The notes: generated from the letters alone by a model not told the origin. Positions 48,883 to 61,811 are shown, counted from the stretch's first letter. The stretch: DNA of 64,000 bases from Manihot esculenta (GCF_001659605.2 NC_035170.2:4402001-4466000), one strand, 5' to 3'. Program-made: numbers and translations.

Positions 48883-49560
48883 TGCTGCCAGGAAAAATTG
48901 TATATATAACAAAAAGCACCAACCCAAAAGTTCCCCTTTCCTGTTCTATATATCCAAACTCAAATCTCACCACAAACAGTTTTCATAATAAAAATAGCAA
49001 TCCAGAAGAGGGGTACCCAAAATCATGCGTCCACAAAGAAGCCAACACAAAAGATAAAAATCCTGATTGTACAACACAAGAAACAGTAAATTTACAGTGC
49101 ACTGAACCGTATTGTTAGATCCATTGAAGAGGCATCTGGATGGAGTAATTGAATCAGAAACAGCAGAATCCCTAACAGAATGGACAGAGCATGGATAGAA
49201 CTCTGTAAATTTCCATGGGTAATTTCTACCAAATTCTTGTTAAATAGAGGAGGAACTGAGATGGGTCTGAAACCCCACCATATGCGTCTTCATTTTCTTC
49301 TGGAATTGCTGCACCTTATTGAAAAAGCATGGATGGATTATGAGCTGTGAGAGAGTGTGGGTTGATAGTGGTGAATTTGGAGACAACAGAGAAGATAAAA
49401 ATTCTGTGGATAAATTGATGAGAGGATTTGGGATTTAATAAAATAGAGGGAAAAAAAAAAAGCAAAATTAAGGAAGCTGTTCGGACAGGTTTTTTTAGTG
49501 ATTTTTTAAAAAAATACTGAAATATAGTGGACAAAGCAGCTGAAGAAGAATCGGCCTTTG
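48883..49560 (-). promoter_or_regulatory. leader and promoter region of the carrier gene
   Basis: The minus strand upstream of the ATG reads TTTTTCCTGGCAGCA just before ATGG, a good splice acceptor, so a 5'-leader intron is likely. Its donor and first exon were not fixed; a mixed-composition, pyrimidine-rich patch at about 49080-49420 is the likely leader exon and core promoter. Confidence 0.45.
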
Positions 49561-51539
49561 GTTTTTTCTCAATTTAATTTATTTCTTAAAGATTTTCTGT
49601 TGTTTGGTTTTAAGGAAAATTTGTACAGAAAATAAAAGGAAAGAAAATGAAATTTATTTTATTTAATTATTTTTTTTAATTGATTGAGATAATGAATACA
49701 AATACCGAATGGATAAAGTCTGACGTAAGAAACTTGCAGGACACCTCATCCTTTGTATTTGCAGTTTCAAGGGACTGCTAATGGGTTTGTTTGGCAGAAA
49801 TTATTTTTTTTTAAATATTTTTAATATTAAATAAAACTTTAAATAATACCAATGTAAGGATAATCACGTGAGATGTCTATCCACATGTCATCAGATGGTT
49901 TAATCCTTTTTTTTTTTTTATAAATATACACCGCCGCAAATTTTAAAAATATTGCATTCCACATTTCAATTATTTAAAAATGAAAATAAAATAATTTTAA
50001 ATTTCTAATTAATAAATAATGTGTATATTTTATAGCGGTTTAGACACTAATTAGTAAAGTTTTAAGATTCTTATTAAAATTTTCTATATAAATTTATTTT
50101 TTAATTTAAAATTAAATAATATAAAAATAAATTATTTTATTAAAAAATGTTTTTCATAAACATATAAATATTTTTTACATAAAATATTTTTTAAATATAA
50201 ATTTTTTTTTAACAAAAAAAACTAGCATAGCAATTATTTTTTTAAAAAAATAAGGTAAACTATTGCAGTCAATCATAATTGAAATAAACCTGAAAATAAC
50301 CTAACAGTAAACAATTCCATGATTTAATGGTTTTAATCAACTTAGTGTTGCTACACGATTTCTTGTGAAAACTATTATTTACTGAAGTAAATTATGTTTT
50401 TCTTTTCAACAGTTCACTATTTATTCCATCATTTATTTAATTTATTAATAATAATATATATAATTATTAAAATTTTATTATTTTTAATTAATTCATTTAA
50501 TTGTAAAATATAACTAGGCCATTTTTTAAAAAAATTATAATTATTTGTGCCTATAATTTTAAGATTAAAATTATTCAGTTTTTACTGTTTATAAAATAAT
50601 AATTTAAAAAATATGAACCAAATATTCTTTAAACTATAACATTAAATAGTTAATTTTACTAAGTATAAACACTGATTAGTAAGTTTTTTTAATTATATAT
50701 ATTTAATTTAATGTAATTTGAATAAATTATTTATATTGCTTTTAAACAAATTATTTATTTTTAAATTAAATAATTCATATATTATCTCGACTAATTTTTA
50801 TATTTTCACTAAAAATATAATATATAAAATATATGTATTAGTTATTCAAACCGAAAACTAAAAATTAAAATATATATAGAGAAAAAAAATTTAGGCTTTA
50901 GAATAATTAAACAAAAAAATAATACTACAAATCAATTTCCCATTTTATCAAATAAATCATAAAAAAATATAAATAAAGCTAGTCATAAAAAATAGTCATA
51001 CAAAAATTCAGTAAAAATTTATACATAAATAAACATAATACATAAAATTATAACTCAAGCTTTTTCATAATAATCATGACATATAGGAAACAAATTAACA
51101 TATTATAATAAATAAAGAAATTTACTAATCAGTTTCTAGATATTAACATTATTAATAAATCAGTTCTTATATTTTTAAAACTTACTAAAATGATTTTATC
51201 TTTTATCTCTTTCAAGGAAATAATCATTCTATTATCTTTTTTATTAAAAATAAATGAAAAATAATAAAAAAAATTTATAATTCAATTTTACTCTCAGATA
51301 AATTTCTTATTTAGTTTCTGAATAGTATTATTATTAATAAGTTAGTTTTTATATTTTCAAAAATTTTTAATAAAATTTTCAAAATTAAGGAACAAATTAC
51401 TCCCATCTTTCTCCTTCTTCCGTTCTTCTTTTCTTCAAGGAAGAGAAAGAGGAGGTAGTGGTTCATTTTCAAAATTAAAGAATTGACTTTTAAATAATAA
51501 ATCTCTCTAAATTGAATAATAACGAAGCTGAATGATATA
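49561..51539. other. AT-rich spacer with no supported gene
   Basis: Long A/T runs with no protein domain, RNA gene or clear element end. CACGTGAG at about 49864 is an isolated G-box-like word of unknown relevance. Confidence 0.4.
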
Positions 51540-51760
51540 GATATACATCACGAGCAGAGTAAATGTGGAGTTTTCCTTCTTCTTTCTGCTTCTTTCTTGA
51601 CTCCATATTATTTTATTTTATTTTTCTCTATAACTCTTACTTATTCATATTGCACTAGTTCATGAATCTGACTTCAACGTTAGAGGGTCTCCACTGGGAG
51701 TATTCCTGGTAGACTCCTGACCACCTTTCTTTATTTTGCAGATCTTTTTATCAAATCAAA
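51540..51760 (+). repeat. possible old Ty3/gypsy LTR tail
   Basis: A less AT-rich patch with ACTAGTTCATGAATCTGACTT, then a GAGGGTCTCC...CTCCTGACCACC block and TTTCTTTATTTTGCAG. This series of words resembles the 3' end of certain plant gypsy LTRs as I recall them. No primer site or coding region follows in recognisable form. Confidence 0.3.
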
Positions 51761-52162
51761 CATTGAAAAACCCATATGATACACCCATATAATGGATTCG
51801 TTACCAAACCTATCAATTTTATTTGGTCCTTTGTACTAATTTTGTATAAAGAAAAGACTTAATAATTTTCATATTTATAGTCAAACTTTTAATTTTTAAT
51901 TTAAAAGTCTGAACTTTTTTAAATTATTTTAAACCGTATGCTATATTTTATTATTTTTATCATGTAACCAATTTGATTAACTAAAATTAAATCTTAGTTA
52001 ATACCCTAAATCCTTAATTACATGAAATTTTTAAATTAAATCATTCAAATACTTAATTTTTTATATTGTTTAAATAAAAATTTAATTTTGAATTTTAGAT
52101 AATTGGGAGTTTAAAATCTTAAATAAAATTTAATTCAAGTTATTGTGTCATTACACTCACAC

Positions 52163-52246
52163 ATTTAGCCGAATGGTAAGCACACCTGAGTAAATTGTCT
52201 TAAGTTTTACTCTCTCAATTCTCAATTCTCATTTCAAAAAAAAAAA
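52163..52246 (+). mobile_element. possible tRNA-derived SINE fragment
   Basis: TTAGCCGAATGGTAAGCAC resembles a polymerase III A box with the tRNA D-arm, and about 75 bases later the sequence ends in a poly(A) run of ten (52236-52246). A B box is only weakly present (AGTTTTACTCT). A truncated SINE fits, but chance is possible. Confidence 0.25.
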
Positions 52247-52509
52247 TAATATGGCATTACATGTAAGCTGTTTTAAAGAAATTAATATAATTATAATAAA
52301 TTTAAAAATTGAAAATTTTCATCTAAAACTAAAAATTTTGACTATAAATATAAAAAATTATAAAACTTGCGGTATTTTTAAGTCAATAAATAATAATAAT
52401 AAATTAAACAATAAAATACTTGAAACCCGTTTAAATTCATCTAAAAATTATTTAAATATGTCCTATTAGAGTGTGGTAGGGCAAGATGTTTACCCAACTA
52501 TAATTCCTA

Positions 52510-52925
52510 ATAAGAGTGAGCAGTATCGGTTCAAATAAAAATATCGATCAAATCGAATTAATTTGAAAATTCAGTTTGATTTTTTATTTATTTTGATTTG
52601 GTTTGATTTTTAATTTTAAAAATTTTGATTATTTCGATTCAGTTCGATTTTGATTAAAAAAAATCGAAAAAATTAAATCGAACCGATTAATGATAATAAT
52701 ATATTATTTTCAATAATATAGAAAGATTAGATCATATTAAAATTAAAATATTTTAATTAAATTTTAAAATACTAAAAATAAAGTATAAAAAATAAAAAAT
52801 TTATTAAAAATTTAAACCGAACAGAATTGAATCGAATCATTTGATTTCCATAAATACTAAAATTTTAATTTTTGAATTATTTAGTTCGGTTCAATTTTAA
52901 ACTGAACCGACCGAATACTCACTCT
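52510..52925. repeat. AT-rich inverted-repeat element, copy 5 (best preserved)
   Basis: 416 bases flanked by TAATTCCTA at 52501-52509 and 52926-52934, a perfect 9-bp duplication. The ends are inverted: AGAGTGAGCAGTATCGGTTC on the left and, in reverse, AGAGTGAGTATTCGGTCGGTTC-like sequence on the right. No coding frame is present. The 7-9 bp duplication and terminal inverted repeats suggest a hAT- or Mutator-type non-autonomous element. Confidence 0.85.
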
Positions 52926-52934
52926 TAATTCCTA

Positions 52935-53529
52935 GCATATAAACCATGTGACAGTTGCTAATCGCTATGCAGGCAAAAACTGAAAAACACAATGAAATGG
53001 AGATTGAAAATCCAAGTATCGCTGGAAAATTTTTTTTTTATTTAATTGAAATGTAAGTATATAATCAAGTGTATGTTGACGTTTAGTATTATATTTTGAG
53101 GGTCAAAATTACTCTTAACAAAAAAAATCATTTTAAATATTGTAAAAGAAAAAGCAGTTTTGAAGAAAAAAAAAACTAATTTGTAATTATAATGTTATTA
53201 ATAAGAAAATGTTTATCAAATTTAATTTTTAAATGCATTTTAAAAAAATATATTTAAAAAAAAAATACCATTTTGCATAGCAATTATAAGAGTAATACCT
53301 CAGAAAACTTTAAGTTGGTATTCTAGTCAGAATCTTTTTTTTTTTTTTTTGAGAGCAAGGAATTCTAATGAATTTCTCCATCATTTGCCATTTGATTTAG
53401 TTTTTTCTATTGTATAAATTTCTTGAATTATCATATTATGAATATAATATTTGGCAAATGACCAAAAGAATAGAATTTGAGAAATAATAGGTGCATTTTC
53501 TTTTTTCATTCTATTTGTTCCTATTGTGT
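52935..53529. other. AT-rich spacer
   Basis: A/T and poly(A)/poly(T) runs without a supported gene. Confidence 0.4.
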
Positions 53530-54375
53530 CGTGCAGCCCCGAGAATATATTGCATATTCTGATTCAATGTCTTTTTGTCCACAGTTGCCGGTTAAGCTCG
53601 CCGTTGGGTTGGCCTGCGCCTTCTATATCTCTTTAAATGAGTGATTTTCTTTAGCCTTCTCTTCTGCTTCTATGGAAAATGTCTCCCTTATGCTAATGAT
53701 CTTATGGACTTTGTGACAAAATAGGAATAATGTTGTATGGAAGGGTCAGGTCAGACTACGAGTGGTGTGTTCTTCATGACTCTGAATTTTTTGCAGCAAT
53801 GGAAAGCAGTCCTCAGTAAGTACCATTGTTGATTCGGCTCGCCCGGTCCGGTCTCCTCTGCCGCACGGTTGGTTCAAGGTGAACATTGACACCTCTTTAA
53901 ACTTGCAACGAGGTTCGGTAGGCTTCGATTGTATAATCCAAAATAATAATGAGAATTTTGTGGCTGCTAGAGTAGGCTCTTTTTATAGTTAGATGGATGC
54001 AAAGTGTGCTGAAGTTATGGCATTTCGAGAAGCACTGAGCTGGATTAAAGAGTGTGGATGGGATCGAGTCCTTTTCGAATTGGATACTCAAATACTTGTG
54101 ATATAAGTTAATTATACTTTGTTGGATGATTTATCGTCTTTTGGCATTTTAGTTCAAGACTGTAAACTGTTTCTATCTAATTATGAGAAAGTAAAATGTG
54201 TTTTTATTCATAAATCTGCGAATGATATCGTTCATGTTCTAGCAATATCAACTTATTCTGAGTCAGATAAATGAGTTTGGGTTGATATCCTCATTCTCAC
54301 ATTGTTTCTCTATAATCTTTGAATTAATAAAATTTTCTTGTTTTTAAAACAATTTTCTTGTTTTAAAAAAAAAAC
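53530..54375 (+). mobile_element. LINE 3' fragment with RNase H-like domain
   Basis: 53530-53640 retains a broken zinc-binding segment (ENILHILIQC-type) and 53829-54273 encodes an RNase H-like domain of plant LINEs: PHGWFKVNIDTSLN, then a stop, MDAKCAEVMAFREALSWIKE, RVLFELDTQ, and a tail with FIHKSANDIVHVLA. Two in-frame stops are visible. The fragment ends at about 54365 in a poly(A) run after the duplicated word ACAATTTTCTTGTTTT. The rest of the element is absent. Confidence 0.75.
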
Positions 54376-56862
54376 TGTTAAAAATCCACCAATGTGTAAT
54401 TAATTTCCCCACTAATTACATTCTTTATTCTTATTCTGAGAACAAGATTGCTTTAAGAGAGTTTTTCCCTTTAATTTAGTTATTTAAAACTTATAAACAT
54501 TTAAAATCTTAAAGAAATATTTAATAAAATATTTATGATAATTTATATTTATATATAAACCATTTATATTTATATTTTAAATTTTAAATTTTAGATGTTA
54601 AAACTAAAATTTTTTAAATTATCATAACTATAGCAAAGATGACTAAATTAAATTTAAAAAATAATAAAAAATTATAATATAAATTTTAAAATTTTATATT
54701 ATTAATAAAATATAAAAAAAAATACCATATCATTTTATCAGTTTTTCACTTTAAATATGTAGCCTATTTCGAAGTTTATAATTTAATTTTATATTAAAAT
54801 AATATTTTATAATATAAATTTTATGTGAATATGAAATCTAAAAATTATTATTATTTATAAATAATATGATATTATAAATACTATTTAGATATAAAACTGA
54901 ATCATATATTTTAAATTAAACTATAAATTTAAAATCGATGAAACCGTAAGAGATTTTTCTTTTACTTTTCTCTAAAATACATAGTTTACCATTTAATTTA
55001 AATTTTATATTAAAATTAAATTTATTTTATATTTATATATGTAATATAAAATATTATATTGAATAAATATTTATTATAAATAAATTCATATTATATAAAA
55101 TATCACATTCAAAAAATATATATTAAAGTATTTTATAAAATATTTATACTCAATATTATAAATCATATATATATGCTTTTATATTTGAAAAATTTTACTT
55201 TTTATTAATAATGTTTTAAATAAAATGAAATATTATATGTTCTAAAATAATAAAGTTTTATTTTTTTTATATTTCAAATTTTTATTAATAATATTTAATA
55301 TTATATAAAAATAAAGATAGAAAGTAAATAACGATATTAATAAAAAAAATAATATTATTATAATAAAAATATGTATTTAAAAATTATTTATTAGTCAAAT
55401 AAAATTTTAAAAATTATATTATAATTTATTGTTAACTTTTCTAAATTATTTAGTCATTCTAATTATAATTACGATAAATAAAAAAAAGTTTAATTTTATC
55501 ATTCAATATTTAAAATTTTAAATATAAAAATAAATAACAGTAAATGATTGGATTTTTTATCTAATAACCCAATCTTAAACAATAATATTTGATTAAAATT
55601 TTTAGAAGTAATTATTGACATATTTCATAATAAATAGTTTATAAATATATGTATTAATTAAATTATTAAAAAGAATATAAAATAAATAATATGATGAAAT
55701 TTTAAAATTAAATGAGTTTACTATTGTAACTTGGTCAAAGCAGTTTATAAATTTAGTATTTATAAACACCAAAATGAAAAATTGTCACCCCAAATTATTT
55801 TTTTTAACTTATAAATTTAACTTATAAGTCCATAAAATTTTATGAACAAACATGTTAGCATCTTTTTAGAATTTATATGCTAAGACAAATATCTCTAAAT
55901 TTCACCTGCAAGCAAGCTTGTATGTATCAACTATCAATTTTTTTTTTTTCTATATATTTTTAGTATGGAAAAGAACTCTTTTATGAAAAGAAAACTCTAC
56001 GTCCTAAGCCATAATGAAATGTAAGACAATAAAATTTTCTATTGAATTTCAATATAAAATTTTATTAAATTATATTGTATTATATGGTGTATCAAACATA
56101 GTATTGCAACACAATGAAGAATCCAAAATCTGTGTATATGAACTTCAACTCATCAATCTCATGCCTAGAGCCAACTTTCCAGCTAAATCAATGGAAGATC
56201 ATCATTGCTTTGGCATACATCTCAATGCCCTCTCTATTGACAATTAGAAATTGACAAAATTGCACAAAGTAATACACTAGCATACCATTTAGGGAAGTTT
56301 ATTTAATAAATTTTAAGTTGAACAATCTCATTTTACTACAAATTTTTGTGAGGGACTAATGTGACTATTGGATTAAAATTAAAGAATTAAAATGGAAATT
56401 TGCCAATAAAAATAACATGTATATGTATGCAAACCTCATTATCAAGAATTTTGATTCAGTTCAGTCCAACCAATGTATTATTCATTTTTTTGCTAAATAA
56501 GCGAATAAAAGTTAAGAAAAATTTGGAAACTAGCATTGAATCTTTGATTTTCTTTGCATTGTAAACCAAACACAAAGCCTCTAAGCTAGATTATTTGAGA
56601 AATATTGCTCACTAAGAACGACTTATTGCTATTGAACTATATAGTTCCCAGTACCTTTACATTGAGCTATTCTGGTGCAGCATAGCAAATGGCTTCTAAG
56701 TGAAGATACAATCATTGAAAATAAGCACTAAAGATATAATCTAAATCATCGTGCAACAAAAGCTTACATCAATCATAAGTAAGCAAGACTCAAACCGAAA
56801 ACGAAATACTTCAATGAGGATAAGAAAGGAGCATTCTTAAAAACTGACCGATACTTGCTCTA
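54376..56862. other. AT-rich spacer and TIM14 3' flank
   Basis: 54376-55900 is among the most A/T-rich DNA in the window. A 77-codon frame at 56014-56247 has no recognisable domain. About 56600-56862 is less AT-rich and probably holds the TIM14 3' untranslated region. Confidence 0.4.
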
Positions 56863-58698
56863 TCAGAATGCAGATCCACCATCCTTTGTCTTCCCAAGCA
56901 TCACATCTTTGGCTTCGTTGATTTTAGACGCAAGGTAATGGCTACCTCCAGCATCAGGATGATTTGCTACCATTACTTTTCTATGTGCTTCCTTGACCTT
57001 GTCTGCTGTTGCATTCTCCCTGTTGAACCATCCAAAAATACGGACACAATAACTTAGTTCTGAGAGAGAGAAGCAAAAAAAAAGATGCATAACATGATCA
57101 CAGAACTGTATCATCTTGGATAAATCTATCCAAGTGTTATTAACTATTGTATATACTAGAAAATTCACTATTTAATCCCTAAGTTATGGGAAAACTCATC
57201 AATTGGTGCTCGATTTTAAAAAATACATTAAAAGTCCATGAGGTTTTAAAAAATCTACTATTTAATCATTCCGTTAGTTTTAGCCGCTAAGTGTTTTACG
57301 ATTTAGTTCCTGTGATATTAAACACTTATTAATTGATCTCTCAGAAAGATCTACTATTTATCCCTCCGTGTTGAGGGCATTTTAGACTTTTACGCAAAAT
57401 CGCTAAAATTAATAGAAGGACTAATTAGAAGATTTTTAAAACCTTGTGGATGTTTTATTCTATTTTTCAAGATCAAGGAACTAACTAATGAGATTCTCTA
57501 CAGTATAAGGACTACATAATAATTATCCCTATACACTAAAACATGAAATAGATCCTCAAATTTGGTATATTGCAATGAAGTGAAAATCAAAGTTAAATAA
57601 ATGAGTTTACACTAAAACTGGGAATCTTTTATCAGTTTGGATCAGAAATTATCTTTACTTTGAGTATTAATTTAACCATTGAAGCATAAATTTATCTTCA
57701 CTTGGTGTATTTAACCATGCACTAGCACCCCTCTCTGCCATTCAAGGGTCTTGCAACCACTCAGATACTGTAGAAGAGCACAAGTTAAGGCAAATTTGTT
57801 TCACTTGAGCATTCTTATGCCACTTATTTGAAATCAAAGATTTTACAAGAATTTAATTCAATTCAATTCTATCAATTTTTTTTGTTTGGGATGGAAGAAT
57901 CCATCTATTTTTTAACACAAAAAATTTTCATTTCCAAAGAAAATGAAATAATGTATAATTTTGCAAGAATTCATTTAAATTTTTGCAAAACGAACCATGG
58001 CAAAAGGAGTGATAAGAAATAGAAAAACAGAATTCAGATTAGGATATAGCATCAGGAATTAGCACAAATAGAATCTTAGTCTTCCAAAACTTTAAAGATA
58101 ACAATGCTAAAAAAAAAAAATTGTATTTCATTTCTAATCTTAATCATCAATCTGAGTATGAATCTTGAATCCTATGATAATCATCCAAAGCATAGAATGA
58201 TCATCTTGGGCAATTTAGTCTTCAATTTCTGAACAAAGATCTGGCCGTTTCTACTTAAAATCTCAGCAATAGAATTACATTTTCTTTTGGCCCTCTTCCT
58301 ATTCTATCCAGAATGAAAGAGATATAAAACAGACAACAGTTACTGTAAATCAGCTGAATTTGAATCAAAGCAACCAAAAAATAAAATCCCTAAAAGTTGC
58401 ATAAACAATCAGATAATTTGTTAGTTACCTGATACCAAGAATCAGAGCTGCTTCTCTTCTGGTCATCTTAGGCTGAAATCCTCCATCATAGAACTTGCGG
58501 ATTTTAGGTTTAGGGGATCGAGCCTTGAATGCTTGCCAAGCTTGGATCCCATACCTACCAGCAAGAGCCGCTGCAGCAACTGCAAGCCCAGCCAAAAAGG
58601 GTGTGGCCTGATATTTAAATCTACAATTTCATCAACAAATTGAAATTACACAAAATTTCAACGTCCAAACAAACTAGTGAAAAGCTCTTGCATACCAT
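56863..58698 (-). CDS. TIM14: TIM14/Pam18-type J-domain protein of the mitochondrial import motor
   Basis: Three exons on the minus strand: 58698-58696 (only the ATG), 58607-58429 and 57019-56863 (3+179+157 = 339 bases, 112 aa). Both introns are GT-AG (ATG|GTATGC after the start). The protein has an N-terminal hydrophobic segment rich in Ala (residues 5-20), a basic linker, [14 protein letters not shown] (48-61), and a degenerate J domain with the HPD motif at 81-83, ending [10 protein letters not shown]. Length and sequence match plant TIM14 (Arabidopsis At2g35795 type). TIM14 sits in the inner membrane with the J domain in the matrix and stimulates mitochondrial Hsp70 at the TIM23 channel. 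The 1.4-kb second intron carries a foldback element. Confidence 0.93.
57159..57529. mobile_element. foldback (MULE-MITE-like) element in a TIM14 intron
   Basis: 371 bases whose two arms, each over 100 bases, are diverged inverted copies: from the left CTATTTAATCCCTAA...GGTTTTAAAAAATCTAC...GTTAGTTTTAG, and from the right read in reverse TATGTAGTCCTTATA...GGTTTTAAAAATCTTC...TATTAATTTTAG. The flanks TATATACTA (57150-57158) and TATACACTA (57530-57538) look like a 9-bp duplication with one change, as for Mutator-like elements. Confidence 0.72.
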
Positions 58699-60835
58699 TT
58701 TTGTTGGAATTGAAATTTGTGAGACAGTATTTGCTGAGGTTCATTCGAAATTTTTGTTAAAATCTCTCTTTTTTTCAGGGTTTGGGGTTGAAGAAGGTGA
58801 CTGCGCGCGTTGTCGATCTCATATATGCCCATGTATGATTCTATAGTTATTTTACCAATCATTTTGTGCCGCGTGTTGTTAGTATAACTGGTACGGTACT
58901 CCAATCCCCATTTCCTAATACTGGGAGAAATTTTGCGGTCCTATTTTACCAAATTTTAACATATTATATTTTGAGAATTTTATTATTTCCTTCCTCTAAT
59001 AATTTTTTATTGACTATTTTTTTATACATATTTATAATTTTTTTATTAATTTTTTAATTATATTCATTTTAAAAATATTTATTTTTATTTATTTAAATAA
59101 TAAATATAAATTCAATTCAATCTATCTACTATTATTTAAAAATTAAATAAATTTCACTTTAAAATTTTAAATAAATTAAATCTTTATGTTGTTACTCAAA
59201 AATTAAATAAACTCTCATTTAATATAATATTATTTTTATAATAAAATATTATTTTTATATGATAAAAAATATTTTTTTATATAATAAAATTTTATTTTTA
59301 TAATTTTTAAAAAATTATTTATTATATTTATATATATTTTAAAATTTTTATATTAATTAAAATACTAAATTTTTGATATTTTAAATTATAAAAAATAATA
59401 ATTTTATTATTAAAAAATAATATTATATTTTATTAGAATTTATTTATTTTTTAATAAAAATAAAGGAGTTTAATTAGTTTAAAATTTTAAATTAAAATTT
59501 ATTTGGTCCTTAAATAAAAATATAAAAATTTAATTGGATTTATTTTCCTTTAATAATTAATGAGATATTGTTTTAGAAATAAAATAAAATAGTTAATTTA
59601 TATTTTAATCATATCTAAAAAAAATTGAAATAATAATTTTGAGATAATAAAAATAAAAAATATAAAACGAAGGGAATATTTATCTTTTATATTATATAAA
59701 AATTTATTAGTTAATTCTTTTAATTTTGAAAAATATATTAAAATATTATTAATATATTTAAAAGTTTATTAATTAATTTATCAGTTAATTTTATTAATTA
59801 AATATTATAAAAAATTTAAAATATTATTAATGCAAAAAAATTAATTAATATATTTTTTATTAAATTATGAAAATAATTAATAAATTTTTTAAAATATAAA
59901 AATTAAATAATAAAATATTTAACAATTAAAATTAATAAATAGATTAATTAATAAATTTTTTAAAATTTTTTAAAAAGTCAAAAATATTTTATTATAGTTT
60001 ACAAAATAAAAAATTAACTAAAGTTTTCTAATATTAAAATTATTAGCTATAAGAGTTTGAAAAAATAAATTATAATGGACCTTGCATAAATAATTTACTC
60101 AATACTTAATAGAAATAGGGGCTACGCGTTTATAACAAACGGACCCAAACATTTAATATGTGAACTATATATTATGAGAATAGAATCAAATTGAAGTATA
60201 TAGAAAATCAAATTAAATCGATAATTTATTATTAAATTTAATTTTTTAATATAATTAAATTAAATAATTAAATTTTTTAAAGAAATTTTTATTGAACCTG
60301 AGTCTCAGATTTTAACCCCCTCGTTTGTATATAGTATGATCTAAAGGAGGACATTAGCATTTAGATTAGAGTTTCTCCATATCCTTTGGCATTAAGCACA
60401 TGATTAGAGTCTAGAGCTTTGTAGCCTAATATATATTTTTGAAGATTGATGAGTTCTTTCACCTAAAGTAAAACTTTTCAGAAAGTGCATAAACTTCTTT
60501 TGTTTTATTTGTATTATTACATGAACTTTCTGAAAATTAGAGTATTTTACTTTTCTGGAAGAAACTCATATAAGTAAAATTTGATAAGTTGTATTTTTTT
60601 ATATTAAATTTAATAAAATATTCTTTAATTTATTATATTTAAAATTATATTATTGACATTGATATTGTTGATATATATGTTTATTTGATATGAAAGAAGA
60701 TAAATACAATATATTTATGTAATAGAACATAATAGGACATTATTATACATGTTAGAATAATAATAGGAAACTTATATCATATTCTATTTAAAATTAATTT
60801 TATTAACTTATTTCATTTTAATAATATTCAAACCA
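58699..60835. other. TIM14 upstream region and AT-rich spacer
   Basis: 58699-58960 is mixed composition and probably holds the TIM14 leader and promoter. 58961-60100 is almost pure A/T. 60290-60600 is slightly more complex with no recognisable feature. Confidence 0.4.
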
Positions 60836-60842
60836 TGTCTAA

Positions 60843-61497
60843 TAGTGCCCTAATCGAATTGAGCTTAATAGAGCCGTAATCGAATCGAGCTTAGTCAAGT
60901 TTTGATAAATTCAGATTCGATTAAAAAATAAATTTAAAAGTTTGAGTTCGAGTTTGAACTCGACTCAAGTTTCATTTATAAGATCGAGCTCGATTCATAA
61001 AATAAATATTAAACTCGAACTCGGTTCGAACTCGATTCGTAATAAGTTTGTTTATCACATTAATGAATCAACTCAAACTTCATTCAAAAAGTTCGAATTT
61101 GAGCTCATTTAGACTCGAATTTGAGTTTAATTATATTATAAACAAGCTCAATATAATTTAAATTTATTTAAATTATAAATAAATTTAAATTATAAGATTA
61201 TTAAGAGACTTTTAAATTATTTTTTTTATTTAATTAAAATCTCTGGAACCCAAAACTAATGAAAAAGAATGTAGAATGATTATATTTTATAGAAAAGTCA
61301 TGATTCTCCATATCCCTTCAACTTTCGATATGAGATTAGTGTTAGCAAACAAGCTTGTTTGCGAGTCTGCTCATGAGTTTGTTTACGAATCTGTTCATGA
61401 GTTAGCTCGCGAGTCTAAACTAGCTGAATCTAATCGAGTTTTTATTGAGACGAGTCTCGAATAACTCATGAACAGTTTGGTTCGTTTACACTCCTAC
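60843..61497. mobile_element. hAT-like non-autonomous element
   Basis: 655 bases flanked by TGTCTAA at 60836-60842 and 61498-61504 (8 bp if one mismatch is allowed). The left end TAGTGCCCTAATCGAA and the reversed right end TAGGAGTGTAAACGAAC are similar. Inside, short words GAGCTCGA, CTCGAAC, GAGTTCGAGTTTGAACTCG and CATGAGTT(T/A) recur in both directions. The frame at 61276-61464 is made of these words and is not a gene. Confidence 0.65.
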
Positions 61498-61811
61498 TGT
61501 CTAACATGCCATATAAAGAGTTCACAGCCTTCATGATTAAATATGTTATTCTTTTTACCAATAAATTTCATAATTTGTTCATCACACAAGAGAGGTTGCC
61601 ACCAGCATTCTCTTCAATTTTGCGGTTTATACCTGTAATACCCGGCTAGACTCCGGTATCGGAATTCCTACCGTCCGGTGGAATCTCGGATGTCGGAAAC
61701 CTCTAGAAGAGTAAAAATCATGTTTTCATAAAATGATTTAATGTATTTTATGGTTTTAAGCAAAAAGGAAATTGAGTTTTAAATGAAAAAGACCAAGGAG
61801 ACATTTCCTGG

